From: Hermatobates lingyangjiaoensis | Lineage: Eukaryota > Arthropoda > Insecta > Hemiptera > Hermatobatidae | Assembly: GCA_026182355.1 (NCBI GenBank) | Contig: JAPFBL010000958.1 | Span: 1 to 64,000 of the forward strand | Direction of reading: 5' to 3' | DNA length: 64,000 nucleotides | Shown here: piece after piece, positions 34,093 through 47,441 of the stretch | Numbering within the stretch: position 1 is the first letter of the stretch | Layout: every line of letters begins with the position of its first letter | Notes under the pieces: model-generated | What the model was told of the DNA's origin: nothing | The model's database searches: none | What the model saw: only the letters and a program-made list of their open reading frames with translations | Program-made: the position numbers and the translations under genes

Positions 34093-35393
34093 CTGCTATT
34101 ATTAGGTGTCTGATACTATAACAAGTAGGTATTGTTGATTGTTTTTCATTTCGCTTGCGTTTATCATAACTAGCAAACGTACCTGTCTTTGACGGAATAA
34201 AAAATTCCGTCACAAATCTACTGTCAAAGTTTCAGTTTGATATGTCTTATCGTAGCTGAGTTTACTTGTGACAAAGTTTTGCAGACAAACCGACAGACCG
34301 ACAAACCGACAGAAATTTTTCTAAGGGTAGATTCGGTTTCTCTAATGTATGAAACATAAAGAAAACTTGAAATGAGTCAGTTCTAAGCAATGTACAGATA
34401 AAATCATTATTTTATTTATATAGATTTGCTTGCTATAGATTATAGATTGATATAGATATACCATAGATAGAGTTTGTTTATTTCGTACTTTAATTTTCCA
34501 CATTGACGAAAATCAGTTTATGTATTGTAAACAATCGCTACAGAACATCTACCGTCATTTTCCAAAAAATAAGACATTTCCCTCGAAAACAAGCCCTTGT
34601 TAAAATATAATATATGAAAAATATAGTTCATTAATAAATGCTATTGACTTTAGTAGACTTCTCTAGCTGTCCTAATATTTCAGAGAATTGTTTGGAACAA
34701 AATATTCCGAGAAATTCCTTGTTTACCTCTGCCGTTTCTTTCAAGAAATTCACAGGCATATGTTAAAATCACTTCTTGGAATTTATAAAAAAAGACCCTT
34801 TTTTTTTCTCAATAAATTGTCGCTAGCTGTCAACCCTGTTTGAAGAGGCTATTGCCCTCGTGACGAAAGTATCAAGTTTGAAGAGACCGTTACTAATGTT
34901 TATAATATTTGATCTATTAAATTTAATTAGAGACGATTCAATAATATTTCTTAACAACATTGATTTTTCATAGGTAATAAATTTAGCTCCTGTCCAATCA
35001 ATATGATGATTTTCATTTTTTATATGCAAGAATAAGGCACTACTTTTTTCCTGTCTACTTACGTTGTATTGGTGTTGTTTTACACGTGTCTTTAATGATT
35101 TACCAGTTTGACCAATATAAATTTTATGGCAATTTTTGCACGGAATTTTGTAAATACCACCGGACTCCAATTCGCTGGGAGAGTTTTTTACTAACATATT
35201 GCCCACGTTATTACGATTTTCATTCGCGCTCCGTTCTTCGATGTGGGGAGATCTCTCTCACTTCGTCCTCTCTTCTAGTCTACTCCTGATGACGAACAAC
35301 AGTTCGAAATATTGAATTCTGTAAGTGTTCTTTTTATTCTTTTTTCTTTGTCGTGCTTTGTGTAATTTAAAGTTTTATAGCCCTTGTGGACCG

Positions 35394-35444
<51 letters not shown>

Positions 35445-38400
35445 CTTTAAATTACACAAAGCACGACACAGAAAAGAGAATACAAAGAAAACTTACAGAA
35501 TTCAATATTTCGAACTGTTGTTCGTCATCAGGAGAGTAGACTAGAAGAGAGGACGAAGTGAGAGAGATCTCCCCACGTCGAAGAACGGAGCGCGAATCAT
35601 ATATATATATATGTTTGTTAACAGGATCCAGGGAAGGATGACAAGAAGTTAGTCTTCAAATTGGAACCTTTGATCCAAATGAATGCCGTTTCCATCGAGC
35701 TATCAGCACAAAGGATTTTGAACAGTCTTCGTGCAGGAATGATATCCGAAATACTGGAGCAAGAGTCCAGCTACCAGCCAGGCACTACAACCATACCGTC
35801 CCGACATCGCCTTCCTGACTGTCCCAGAGTCCCGCCAAGGCTGCGTAAGTTAGTCTTTTATTATAAAAAAAACTAGACAACCCTTGATCCCTTGAGTCAA
35901 TCAGTGCTAAGAAATTTATAGTAACAGTTAATAATACGCATTCACTGCTTGTGATTGACAGGAATAACTGTTATTGAGATTATTATAAAAACTAGACGAC
36001 TCGTCACCCCTTGTGTCAATCAGTGCTAAGAAATTACAGTAAGAGTTAATAATACGCATTCAATGATTGTGATTGACAGGAATAACTGCTATTGAGATTA
36101 TTATAAAAACTAGACATCCCGTCATATCTTGTGTCAATCAGTGCTAAGAAATTATAGTAACAGTTAATAATACTCATTCACTGCTTGTGATTGACAGGAA
36201 TAACTGCTATTGAGATTATTATAAAAACTAGACGACTCGTCACCCCTTGTGTCAATCAGTGCTAAGAAATTACAGTAAGAGTTAATAATACGCATTCAAT
36301 GATTGTGATTGACAGGAATAACTGCTATTGAGATTATTATAAAAACTAGACATCCCGTCATATCTTGTGTCAATCAGTGCTAAGAAATTATAGTAACAGT
36401 TAATAATACGCATTCACTGCTTGTGATTGACAGGAATAACTGCTATTGAGATTATTATAAAAACTAGACGACTCGTCACCCCTTGTGTCAATCAGTGCTA
36501 AGAAATTACAGTAAGAGTTAATAATACGCATTCAATGATTGTGATTGACAGGAATAACTGTGATTGAGATTTCTTGTATTTAAGCCAAGAAAACATAGAT
36601 TCTTATATGGTACAAGCGTATACTAGATGCATAATGCAACTACATGTATACTAGCTACATAATGCAATACTAGATGTAATATGGTTGACCTGTCACCCCT
36701 TGTTTCAATCAGTGCTAAGAAATTATAGTAACAGTTAGTAATACGCATTCACTGATTGTGATTGACAGGAATAACTGTGATTGAGATTTCTTGTTCTTAA
36801 GCCTTAGATTCTTATATGGTACAAGCATTGATATAGTATTACATATACAGTAATCCGTCGCTAGTTAGCGGTTCAGTTTTCGAGGGGTCCTGAAATGTTC
36901 AATTAAAAATTAAAAAATATAAATAAGTTATTCAACTGTAATTGCAGTAAAAAATAAGAAAAAAATACAACTCGTAATAAATAAGTACAGTAGCTAGTAT
37001 TAGAGAAGAAAGTATATAGGATTCTTCTTGTACGATCGAGAAAGATATCAAACAACCAGTGACTTGCTGGGTCAAAATATATTATACAGCATTAAATTAA
37101 AGGCTAATAAAAGCTATTAAAAAATATTCAATAAAGACTAAAAATTTTTGAAACATATTAAAACATAATCAATTGTAACAAGACAATAATAAAAATATTA
37201 AAAAAAAAGTTGAAATTAATAAAAAAATAACCAATGATGTTTTTTTGATCTGATTAGCTAATTCATATGGCCCAACTTCCAGTTTACCACGCCACCCACG
37301 CCCTTGTGAATCTACGCACTACACATTAGTCTTTGTTCAGAATTATTTCTTATTTTTTTCTTTTTGTTTTTCATTTTTATTTACAACACAGTATAGTATT
37401 CAGTAAGGTCAGGATTCTCTCTCTGTTGGAAAGGTCGTTGTTTGAGCTTTAGAGGCTTTTATAAAGGCGCGTCCATTATTCGCGGATTTTCGCTTTTCGC
37501 GGGTGTCTTCGGTCACCATTATCCGCGAAAACTGAGGGAGTACTGTATAGTATTACTATATACTACTAATTATCAACTATATTACATCTAGTATTGCGTT
37601 ATTTAGTATTACATGAATCAAGATATATACACAATAAGTATATTTAATATAACAAAAAATCATTGAAAAGAAAAAAAATTAGTAATTTATTTTATTACAT
37701 AAATAAATGAAACATCAATTCAAGGTATATATACAATTAAGAATGTTTAAAACTAACAAAACCTGTAAATTGAAATACGGGGTGTTCCAAAAGTGTTACC
37801 CACATTTTGACATTGAATATCTTGGAAACTATTAAAAATATAAAAACGCATCTGGTAAAATCAGAAAACTTGTTATTTCAGGTTTTACATGAAATGTTGA
37901 AAGGTGTTTAATGTGAGCACCATTTGTTACACGACACACATCAAGCCGATAGTCAAATTCTTGCCAAACGCGTCCCAGCATTGCATTGTCAATGGTTGAA
38001 ACAGCTTCTGTTCAGCGTCCCGTTCTTTTAGCTGGACATAAGCACCCATCCGTTGTGAATTTACTATGCCATCTCACTATGGACTTCCTGTATGGTGGCT
38101 CCTTTCCGAATTTTCAGCGAAATGTACGTTGAACAACAGTGCATGACTCAGTTTTTGAAAATTGAAGCACACAAAACGCCTTTTCCGGTTGAAAGAACGC
38201 CATTATTGGGTCTGAAAAAAATAAAAAAAATAATAGGCTTACAAAAAACTTGATTTACCATAATTAGCTTTAAAATAGCAAAACTTTAATCTTAATACCA
38301 TTCATAGTTAAGGAGATATGAGAACTTCAAATTGGGTCTAGACTTTTGGAACACCCCGTATTTCATTTATTTTCCCCAATAAAATAACATTAATGAAATG

Positions 38401-39669
38401 AAAGTCTTTATAATATTACCTTATAATTTTCGCAAACCTTATTGTTGTTTAGCCGATTTTTTTTATTTCACGATTTACTGTTAATTCTTGTTTTAGGTAT
38501 ATATAAAAATTTGATTTATCAACAATCGGTCAGTTTTCCAGGTTCAAATCAAACTTTCAAAGCCAATGTTTTGATTTAACAATTGTATCTAGAACTTAAG
38601 CATTAAACATATGTATGAAATTCCGAAAGTATATATAATAAACTATTTCGTTAGAGGTTTGAAATGAATAATTTTAAGAATATAAATTTGAACACAAATA
38701 TCAGTTTAAATACGAATGTTTAAGCGAATGAACACAATATTTTAAGCTGATATTTGTGTTCAAATTTATATTCTTAAAATTATTTATTTTATACCTTTAA
38801 TGTAATGGTTTGTTATATATACTTTTGAAATTTCATGCATCTATTTATTGCTTACGTTACAAATACGATCGTTATATCTACATGTTGGCTTTGCAAGTTT
38901 TGATTTGAACCAGGAAAACGGACTGATTCCTGATAAATACAATTTGTATATATATATATATATAATAAGGTATTGTTTTCTTGACCACAATTTACTAATA
39001 AACACTTTTTCTTCTTCTTGGAGTTTGGTCATGATTAATATACGGTATCACCTTTTCGCCAACGTTTCTTCTTTATTTTAAGACATCCTCAGGGCTGTCT
39101 TAAATTATTCTGAAATTGAAATTATTATTCAATTAATACATTGAAAACAGTGTTTTCAATAAATGTCGCTGGGTAGCAGCACATGCAATGACAGATAATG
39201 GTTTTGTTAGTTCGGTATTAGAATCTAGCCTTGAGTAAGTAAGTTTTTTGAATTTGTTAAGATGATTGTAAAGTAGATATGACAAATGTCCATTGCTTTT
39301 TGATAGTTTATAGCACTAAGCATGTCTTAAAATAAAGACGAAACGTTGGCGAAAAGGTGATTCCGTATGTTAACTCTGACCAAACTCCAAGAAGAAGAAA
39401 AAGTGTTTATATATATATATATATGTCAGATTGTCAGATTGAATTTACGGCCTATTGTTTTTTTAATTAATTTTTTGGATAACTTTTCCAAAGCCCTTAA
39501 TAACTTTTTAAATTCACAAGGAACTAGGTAGATTAACTCACCATACATTTGGTTTTCAATGGTTACATTTTTTTCAACGTTTCGGTCGTTGAATTGTTTC
39601 ACCGTTTCACCATTTCATATTGTGGTTTGATCGTTGATTGTAATTTTACGTGTTTATGTGAAATCTGTA

Positions 39670-39716
<47 letters not shown>

Positions 39717-39900
39717 TTCAAAATTGAAGATAGGTAGCACACAAAGTAAAGAAACACACTTACAAACTCAAATTTTCGGGCAATCCGTCTTCAGGAGAAA
39801 AGAGAAAAGGAGACGGATTGCCCAAAAATTTGAGTTTGTTAGTGTGTTTCTTTACTTTGTGTGCTACTTATCTTCAATATTATACCATATAATATTATAC

Positions 39901-39960
<60 letters not shown>

Positions 39961-42900
39961 CAAATTATTAAAACGGTCCAAACCGGACAGATATATAAAT
40001 GAAAAAAGACAACAAATAGAAGATGCGAGAAAACTTACTGGGTCGATATTTCGAACTGAAGTTCGTCGTCAGAGAGAAGAAGGGAAGAAGAAGAGGCGCG
40101 AGTGGACGCACGTGCCTCTTCTTCTTCCCTTCTTCTCCCTGACGACGAACTTCAGTTCGAAATATCGACCCAGTATGTTTTCTCGCTTCTTCTATTTGTT
40201 GTCTTTTTTCATTTATATATATATATTGAGTTGACTGTCGTCCCTCCGTCAATTCACTTCTTCTTCTGAGGACGACCGCCATTACGGTCGAAATATTGAA
40301 AAGTGAGTCTTTTGTTATGTTTCAGTCTATGTGTCACTGTTTATTGTAAGTGTTATTTGTCCTGCCGGACCATTTTTCGTTTATCATGGTATATATATAT
40401 GTATATATATAACAGATTCAATAATATATCGACCGTTAGATAGAATAGGTGTGTTCTCTAATCGGGGTTCGGTCAATTTTCCAGGATAAAAAATCAAACT
40501 CTCGTTGCCAACGTTTCGGTTTTATTTTCTTAGTTAAAAAATTATTACTTCTGTAAGTAATATTGTTTTATGTATCTCTGAAATATTTCTACTTGTAATC
40601 TTCATAAGTTGTAACAATCCATTTTCATATTGTGTACATGTTTGATGTTGATATGTGATTTCTTATTATACTTTTTTTGTAGGCCTATGAAAAAGGTTTT
40701 AAATAAAACCGAAACGTTGGCAACGAGAGTTTGATTTTTTATCCTGGAAAATTGACCGAACCCCGATTAGAGAACACACCTTCTATATATATATATATAT
40801 TTGTGTATGATGGCAGCAGATCTTCTTTTAAACATGTATTATTAAAGTTGGCAGCAGCTTCTGCGCTTACAAACAACCTATGAGTTTGTAAGAGAGGTGT
40901 AGGTGAAGGGACACGACACAGGTAGATGGGTTCAGTGCCCTGCCCTGCCGGCCCTCCCACCTACACCTCCCTCCCTTCTCCATACTTTATTTCCTTAGTT
41001 AGTTGTTAACTGTACCATAGTTAAGTTGTTCTCTATACCATAGCCTTAGTTTTGATTATAATTTTAGTTTATAGATTTTTACCTGAAGATGGCTAATGTA
41101 AGCCGAAAGCTTGTGTGTTAGATTAAGTCGTAAATTATAGTGTTAGAATAAAGTTTTGAAAGTGTTTAGTGTTTACCTTCATGTCGTTACCAGAACTCCT
41201 CTGGAAAATACCCGAGAGTTACCGTAAACTAGTGAGGAAACTAGAAAAAATCAGCCATAAATTGGTCAACGCAGAAGCTGCTGCCAACTTTAATAATATA
41301 TATATATATAGTTCAATATAGACAAAGAAACATAGAGAAATCAAAAGAACACACTTACAGTCTCTAATTTTCGGTTTGAACCGTCTTCAGGAGAGATAAG
41401 AGAGGGAAACCAAGCGCACTGGTTCAGAGACGGTTGGAGACCAACCTTCCCTCTCTTATCTCTCCTGAAGACGGTTCAAACCGAAAATTAGAGACTGTAA
41501 GTGTGTTCTTTTGATTTCTCTATGTTTCTTTGTCTGTATTGAACTATATTTGTCCGTTTTGGATCGTATTTCCAACGAAAAAGTTATATATATATATATA
41601 TATATATATAACCGTTTAAACATAACTGTGTAAATATAATTACAAAGGAAATATAAATATTTTGAGAATGAGTTTCAAATGCCTATGTCTGTTTGATGCC
41701 TCCAGAGCTGAGTATGATAATATATATATATATGGGTTATGTTTGACCAGGAGGACGTATTAAGGTGACAGAAGTAGCAAAAGGAGAAGAAGTGTTCTCC
41801 GGAGGCAGATGGAGCCCCACCCACTGCACTGCTCGACACGCTGTCGCCATCGTCATCCCCTACAGAGACAGGCGAGACCAGCTTGACCGTCTCCTAGCCT
41901 TTCTTCATCCAGTTTTACAAAGACACCAGATCAACTATAGAATCTTCGTTGTTGAACAGGTTTCATTATCATTGTTTTTATAGCTAAAAATCAATAATTT
42001 TGATAAGGTTGTTATCAACATATTCAGTTATATTAAAATTATTCTACAGTAATAACACAACAAATCAGTCTGTTGTTGATCTATATTCAAGAACAATGGT
42101 TCTCAATCTGGGGTCCACGATCAACCAGGAAACCGAGAAAAGGTTTCATACAACATATTTAATTATATTCATTATTCTACAGTTATTGCACAAAAAAATC
42201 AGTCTGTTGTTGATCTATATTCTAGATCAGTGGTTTTCAATCTGGAATCCACGGTCCCGTAGGAGTCCATGAAAAGGTTTCATATAATATATTAAGTTAC
42301 ATGAAAATTATTCTATAGTAATAACACTAAATTAATCTCTTGTTGATCTATATTATAGATCAGTGGTTTTCACTCTGGAGTCCACAGTCGCCCAGGAGAC
42401 TGAGAAAATGTTTCATACAACATATTCAGTTATATGCACATTGTTCTTAAGTTATAACACAACAAATCAGTCTGTTGTTGATCTATATTCTAGATCAGTG
42501 GTTTTCAATCTGGAATCCACGGTCCCGTAGGAGTCCATGAAAAGGTTTCATATAATATATTAAGTTACATGAAAATTATTCTATAGTAATAACACTAAAT
42601 GAATCTCTTGTTGATCTATATTCTAGATCAGTGGTTTTCACTCTGGAGTCCACAGTCGCCCAGGAGATTGAGAAAATGTTTCATACAACATATTCAGCTA
42701 TATGCACATTGTTCTTAAGTTATAACACAACAAATCAGTCTGTTGTTGATCTATATTCTAGATCAGTGGTTTTCAATCTGGAATCCACGGTCGCGTAGGA
42801 GTCCATGAAAAGGTTTCATATAATATATTAAGTTACATGAAAATTATTCTATAGTAATAAATTAAATGAATCTCTTGTTGATATATATTCTAGATCAGTG

Positions 42901-45900
42901 GTTTTCAATCTGGGGTCCATGCTAACCCATGAGACGGAGAAAAGGTTTCATATAATATATTAAGTTACATGATAATTATTCTATGGTAGTCAACACTAAA
43001 TGAATCAAAATAAAAATTATTTGCATCAGCTGTGTGATGTACAAAAATAAGCTTATATATTGATCACTATCTGTACCACTTCAGGAATGAAAGACTAATA
43101 AACATCTCCCATTTAGACGTTTATATTATGCTTAAATGAGGCATTATATATTATATACCCAAGAAGTTTAATATTAAGTTTAATTATAGTAAAGTTTGTG
43201 GGTAGGCCACTCCAGATTTTTTTAGTAGTGTCATCAAAATTTCATTTAAATATATGGACACGATTGATGGTTTGTAAATCTCAATCAGTCCTTGTTGTTC
43301 CATATATTCATTTAATAGTTCAGACAACTTTTAAAAAGAAATAGGTTTAGATATTAATTTTATTAATTTATATTCCGACTAATTAATTTAATTTATATTG
43401 ATTATATATTTTTCGTTTTTGAAGATATAGTTTAATATGTTTCGTTGTATGTTTAATTAATATTTATAAAAGAAATACTGATAGAAGGGGACTATTTTAA
43501 AATGAGATAATTTAGACGGCATGTGATTGGTGCCCCAGTTGAGCTAAAACATTCTAAAAAGGCGGGAATACACTCTTGGTGTAGTCCTCCGCGTTCTTCT
43601 TCGAACCTTTCAAACTGTTTTAACCTCTATATAATTTATTGTGTTCCCTAGTTAATTCTTTTAATAGTAAGTAATGGTAAGTACAAATTCCTTTTTAACT
43701 TATTTTACTTATTTACCATAATTACTTAAATTGTTTAATGCTAAAATTATTACTTTCATAATTACTTTATATTACTTTCATAATTAGCAATTAAAAAGAT
43801 TTCACAAACTAGATAAACTAAACCAACAGAAACAATACACATAAAAGATTTCACAAAAACTTTCTATTATATTTCCACTGTCTCGAATAAAGATGTAATT
43901 TGCTACGAAGAAAAGCGACTTTCATGTGTGTTGTTTCTCTGGAGTTATTTTCATAAAAATATATCAAATTAATTAATTAGTTCCTAAATAATTACAACTA
44001 AACATTTAATACATATAATAAAGCATTTAATAGATTTATTTTTAGTTAATTTATGTTATTTTAAACCTTATTAACTAAATTTGTTATAGCAAAAACGATT
44101 AAAAATACTTAACAATAGGTTATTTAAATTTATTACCCTATATTTATCAAATTAAGGGTTTGTTCGTCTGTGTTTCCTATTGCTTTTGAGAAATGTTGTA
44201 ATCCATTTGAAAATTTGAAATGATTTAATGACATAATGTGAGATGTAAGAAGAATAAAATTATATGTAAAAAATGAATGCCAATCAAACATATAATTTCT
44301 GATGTTTTCTATTTACAAATCTTTTAAATTATATTGAAAAGCCAACTTTGAATTTGATTTGAGTTTGTAAAACTGGCTGATTACTGATTTATTTTTTTCT
44401 CAATATATATTTACATCAACGATATAACCGAATATAGCACAAAGTTAAAAGTTACTTATGTTATGTATGGTGTGAAAAGCTACTGGTTGTTGACTTTTTT
44501 GTGTTTATGAATCTGTATTTTTGAATAATATTGAATTAAGAGGAATGGACTCTTTATTTTTATTTTACCAACAGATATTAATTTTAATGTGATTCTAAGG
44601 TGGTTCGATGACGAACATTTTTCAGAATCAGATAGTACTACATGCGCGCACCCACGCGTTAGACAGTTGAATCACTCCTGCATATCGCCACCACTTCTCG
44701 CCTCAGACAGGTCACAACAGAAGAGCGTTCCGAGCAAATTTTATTTTAGGTTCGAAGGTCCTAGAACTCGGGATGACGAACATGTCACTGATTTGAGAGT
44801 TCACCGTGGGACACAAATCTTTGATGTATAAAGCCTCTAGTATTTGTAGCGTACCTAGATCACTGTTTTCTACCAAAACTGAAGTGCTCTCTACTAGCAT
44901 ATTTCTAGTAAGGGCACCCCCATGTTCTTTCTGAACATGATCCTTAGGGGCTCCTACGGAGAGATGGAGGATTAGACGCCTCGACAGCTTCGTTGTTGTC
45001 ATACCGATATAGCTAAATGTATATTCTGCCCGTCTCCAACCGTCTCTGAACCACTGCGCTTGGTTTCTCTCTCTTATCTCTCCTAAAGACGGTTCAAACC
45101 AATAATTAGAGACTCCTAAGTGGGTGTTACTTTTAATTTCTCTATGTTTCTTTCTGTAAATTGAACTATATTTGTCCGTTTCGGATCGTATTTCCATCGA
45201 AAAAGAGTCTATATTTTTTTAAATATACCATAGTATAATTTAGTTATACTATTATACACCATAGTGTGCCTACACTCTGATATATTATACTATAGTACGG
45301 CGATACTATTGCATTAGTGTCGTTGCATTATACCAGTGTTTCCCAAAGTGGGCGGTACCACCCCCATGGGGGCGGTGCTTTGATATCGGGGGGCGGTAAT
45401 GCAAAAAGGATCGAGGATTCTATTTCAATAAATTGAAAATGTTCATGCAATATAATTTCAAAATTTAAGTGAAAACACGATATGTAAACTTCTAGGAAAC
45501 GGTTTCTTAAATTATTTATTTTGATAATTTATTTTTATGTTAAAAGTATATTCTCACCTAAGTTTCTTTTATTGTGTATTAATTCTTTTGCATAAATATG
45601 CTATGAAACAATACATCTATTGGATTCTAAATAAATATTCCATTAGTAATTATTTTAATTTAATTATTAAAATGTCACTCATTTGGTTATTTAGTCTAGG
45701 AATCTGATTATTATTCAAGGGTGTTGAGTTATAGGTTTATGGACCCAAGGGGGCGGACTCTCGAAAAAGTTAGGGAAACACTGCATTATACTATAGTATA
45801 CTCTAGTACTAAAAAGGGATCTTCAACCATTTTTGACGCCAAAATTTATTCGCGACCCTTTAGTGAGAACAAAAAATAAAATTAAAAACAAATAAAAAAA

Positions 45901-47410
45901 AGGGTAAATTAAATAAATTTGATCAATAGTAACTTTAAGTTGGAGTCTAGACTCCAGGTAACTTAGTTGTAACACCTTTCTAAGTTACCGGGTGTAACTT
46001 GAGTTGAATTCAAATTCAACACTGAAACATGACAAGGTTTTACAACTCAAGTTGTGTTTGTGGCCCACTTTCAGTGGAGCTGACTTCTTTCTCCTGTTTT
46101 GTTTGAGATCTTTCGGATCTCTTCAGCTAGGCGTCTGTGATGCCATAAGCCGAGACCACTAGCCTAGGACAAAGTTTAGTCTAGACCACTAGCCTAGGAC
46201 AAAGTTTAGTCTAGACCACTAGCCTAGGACAAAGTTTAGTCTAGTCCACTAGCCTAGGACAAAGTTTAGTCTAGACCACTAGCCTAGGACAAAGTTTAGT
46301 CTAGTCCACTAGCCTAGGACAAAGTTTAGTCTAGACCACTAGCCTAGGACAAAGTTTAGTCTAGACCACTAGCCTAGGACAAAGTTTAGTCTAGTCCACT
46401 AGCCTAGGACAAAGTTTAGTCTAGACCACTAGCCTAGGACAAAGTTTAGTCTAGACCACTAGCCTAGGACAAAGTTTAGTCTAGACCACTAGCCTAGGAC
46501 AAAGTTTAGTCTAGACCACTAGCCTAGAATAAAGTTAAGTATAAACGGAAAAGTCGTTGATAAAGTCTTTTCGGACAAACATCACTTCTACAAGTCGTTT
46601 GATAATAAAATAAATTTGACCAATAGTAACTTTAATGAGATTGCTGTGCCCCATTAATAATAAATAAATTATTTATTTAATTTAGTTCTTTATATTTAAA
46701 AATTAAATTTAAACAAAAAATTAAAAATAAACATTTCGCGGCCCCCTTGCGAACCCATCGTTTGAAGACCCTTGCTCTAGCATGCAGTCGATTTATACTG
46801 TAGTATATCTGTAGTATACTATAGTATAGTATAGCTACACTATAAAATTATACAATGCTGTTGGATCGCTACAATTCGTGACTGATACACAATATGAAAT
46901 TTAAAGTATTGTCAATATATGGAAAAAAAAAATAAACAATTTCAAACATTTCGCGGCACCCTTGCGAACCCACCGTTTGAAGACCCTTGTTCTAGTAAGC
47001 AGTTGATTTATACTGCAGTATATCTATAGTATACTATAGTACAGTATAGCTACATTATAAAAATATACAATACTGTTGTGGATACACAATATGAAATTTA
47101 AAGTATTTGTCAATATATGGAAAATTAAAAGAAAAACATGAAAATTGATTGTTTTTATTTATTTTTTAGGAAGGAAATGACACATTCAACAAAGGAGTGC
47201 TAATGAACGCCGGCTTTATGACAGCACTACAACAGCCATTCCGACCTGGAGTCCTATACCATTGCTTTGTCTTTCACGATGTGGACCTTCTTCTAGAGGA
47301 CGACAGAAACCTTTACACTTGTCCTCAACAGCCGCGGCACTTGAGTGTAGCTGTCAATGAGCTCGACTACAGGTATACACTCAGTCTACACTATCATCAT
47401 CATACTTATT

Positions 47411-47441
<31 letters not shown>

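Larger units (their letters stand above)
35217..35600. repeat. Two PLE repeats tail-to-tail around (TA)n
   Basis: Plus repeat 35217-35397 (motif 35286-35313) and minus repeat 35444-35600 (motif 35504-35531) are inverted copies whose tails face a (TA)n of ~46 bp at 35398-35443, the opposite polarity to the head-to-head pairs elsewhere. The minus repeat ends ~25 bp before exon B. Confidence 0.8.

Noticed and set aside
44712..45197. Single 161-codon minus-strand gene
   Set aside because: Its N-terminal third is antisense to a family B PLE repeat (45031-45215); only the GIY-YIG C-terminal half is real and was annotated alone.
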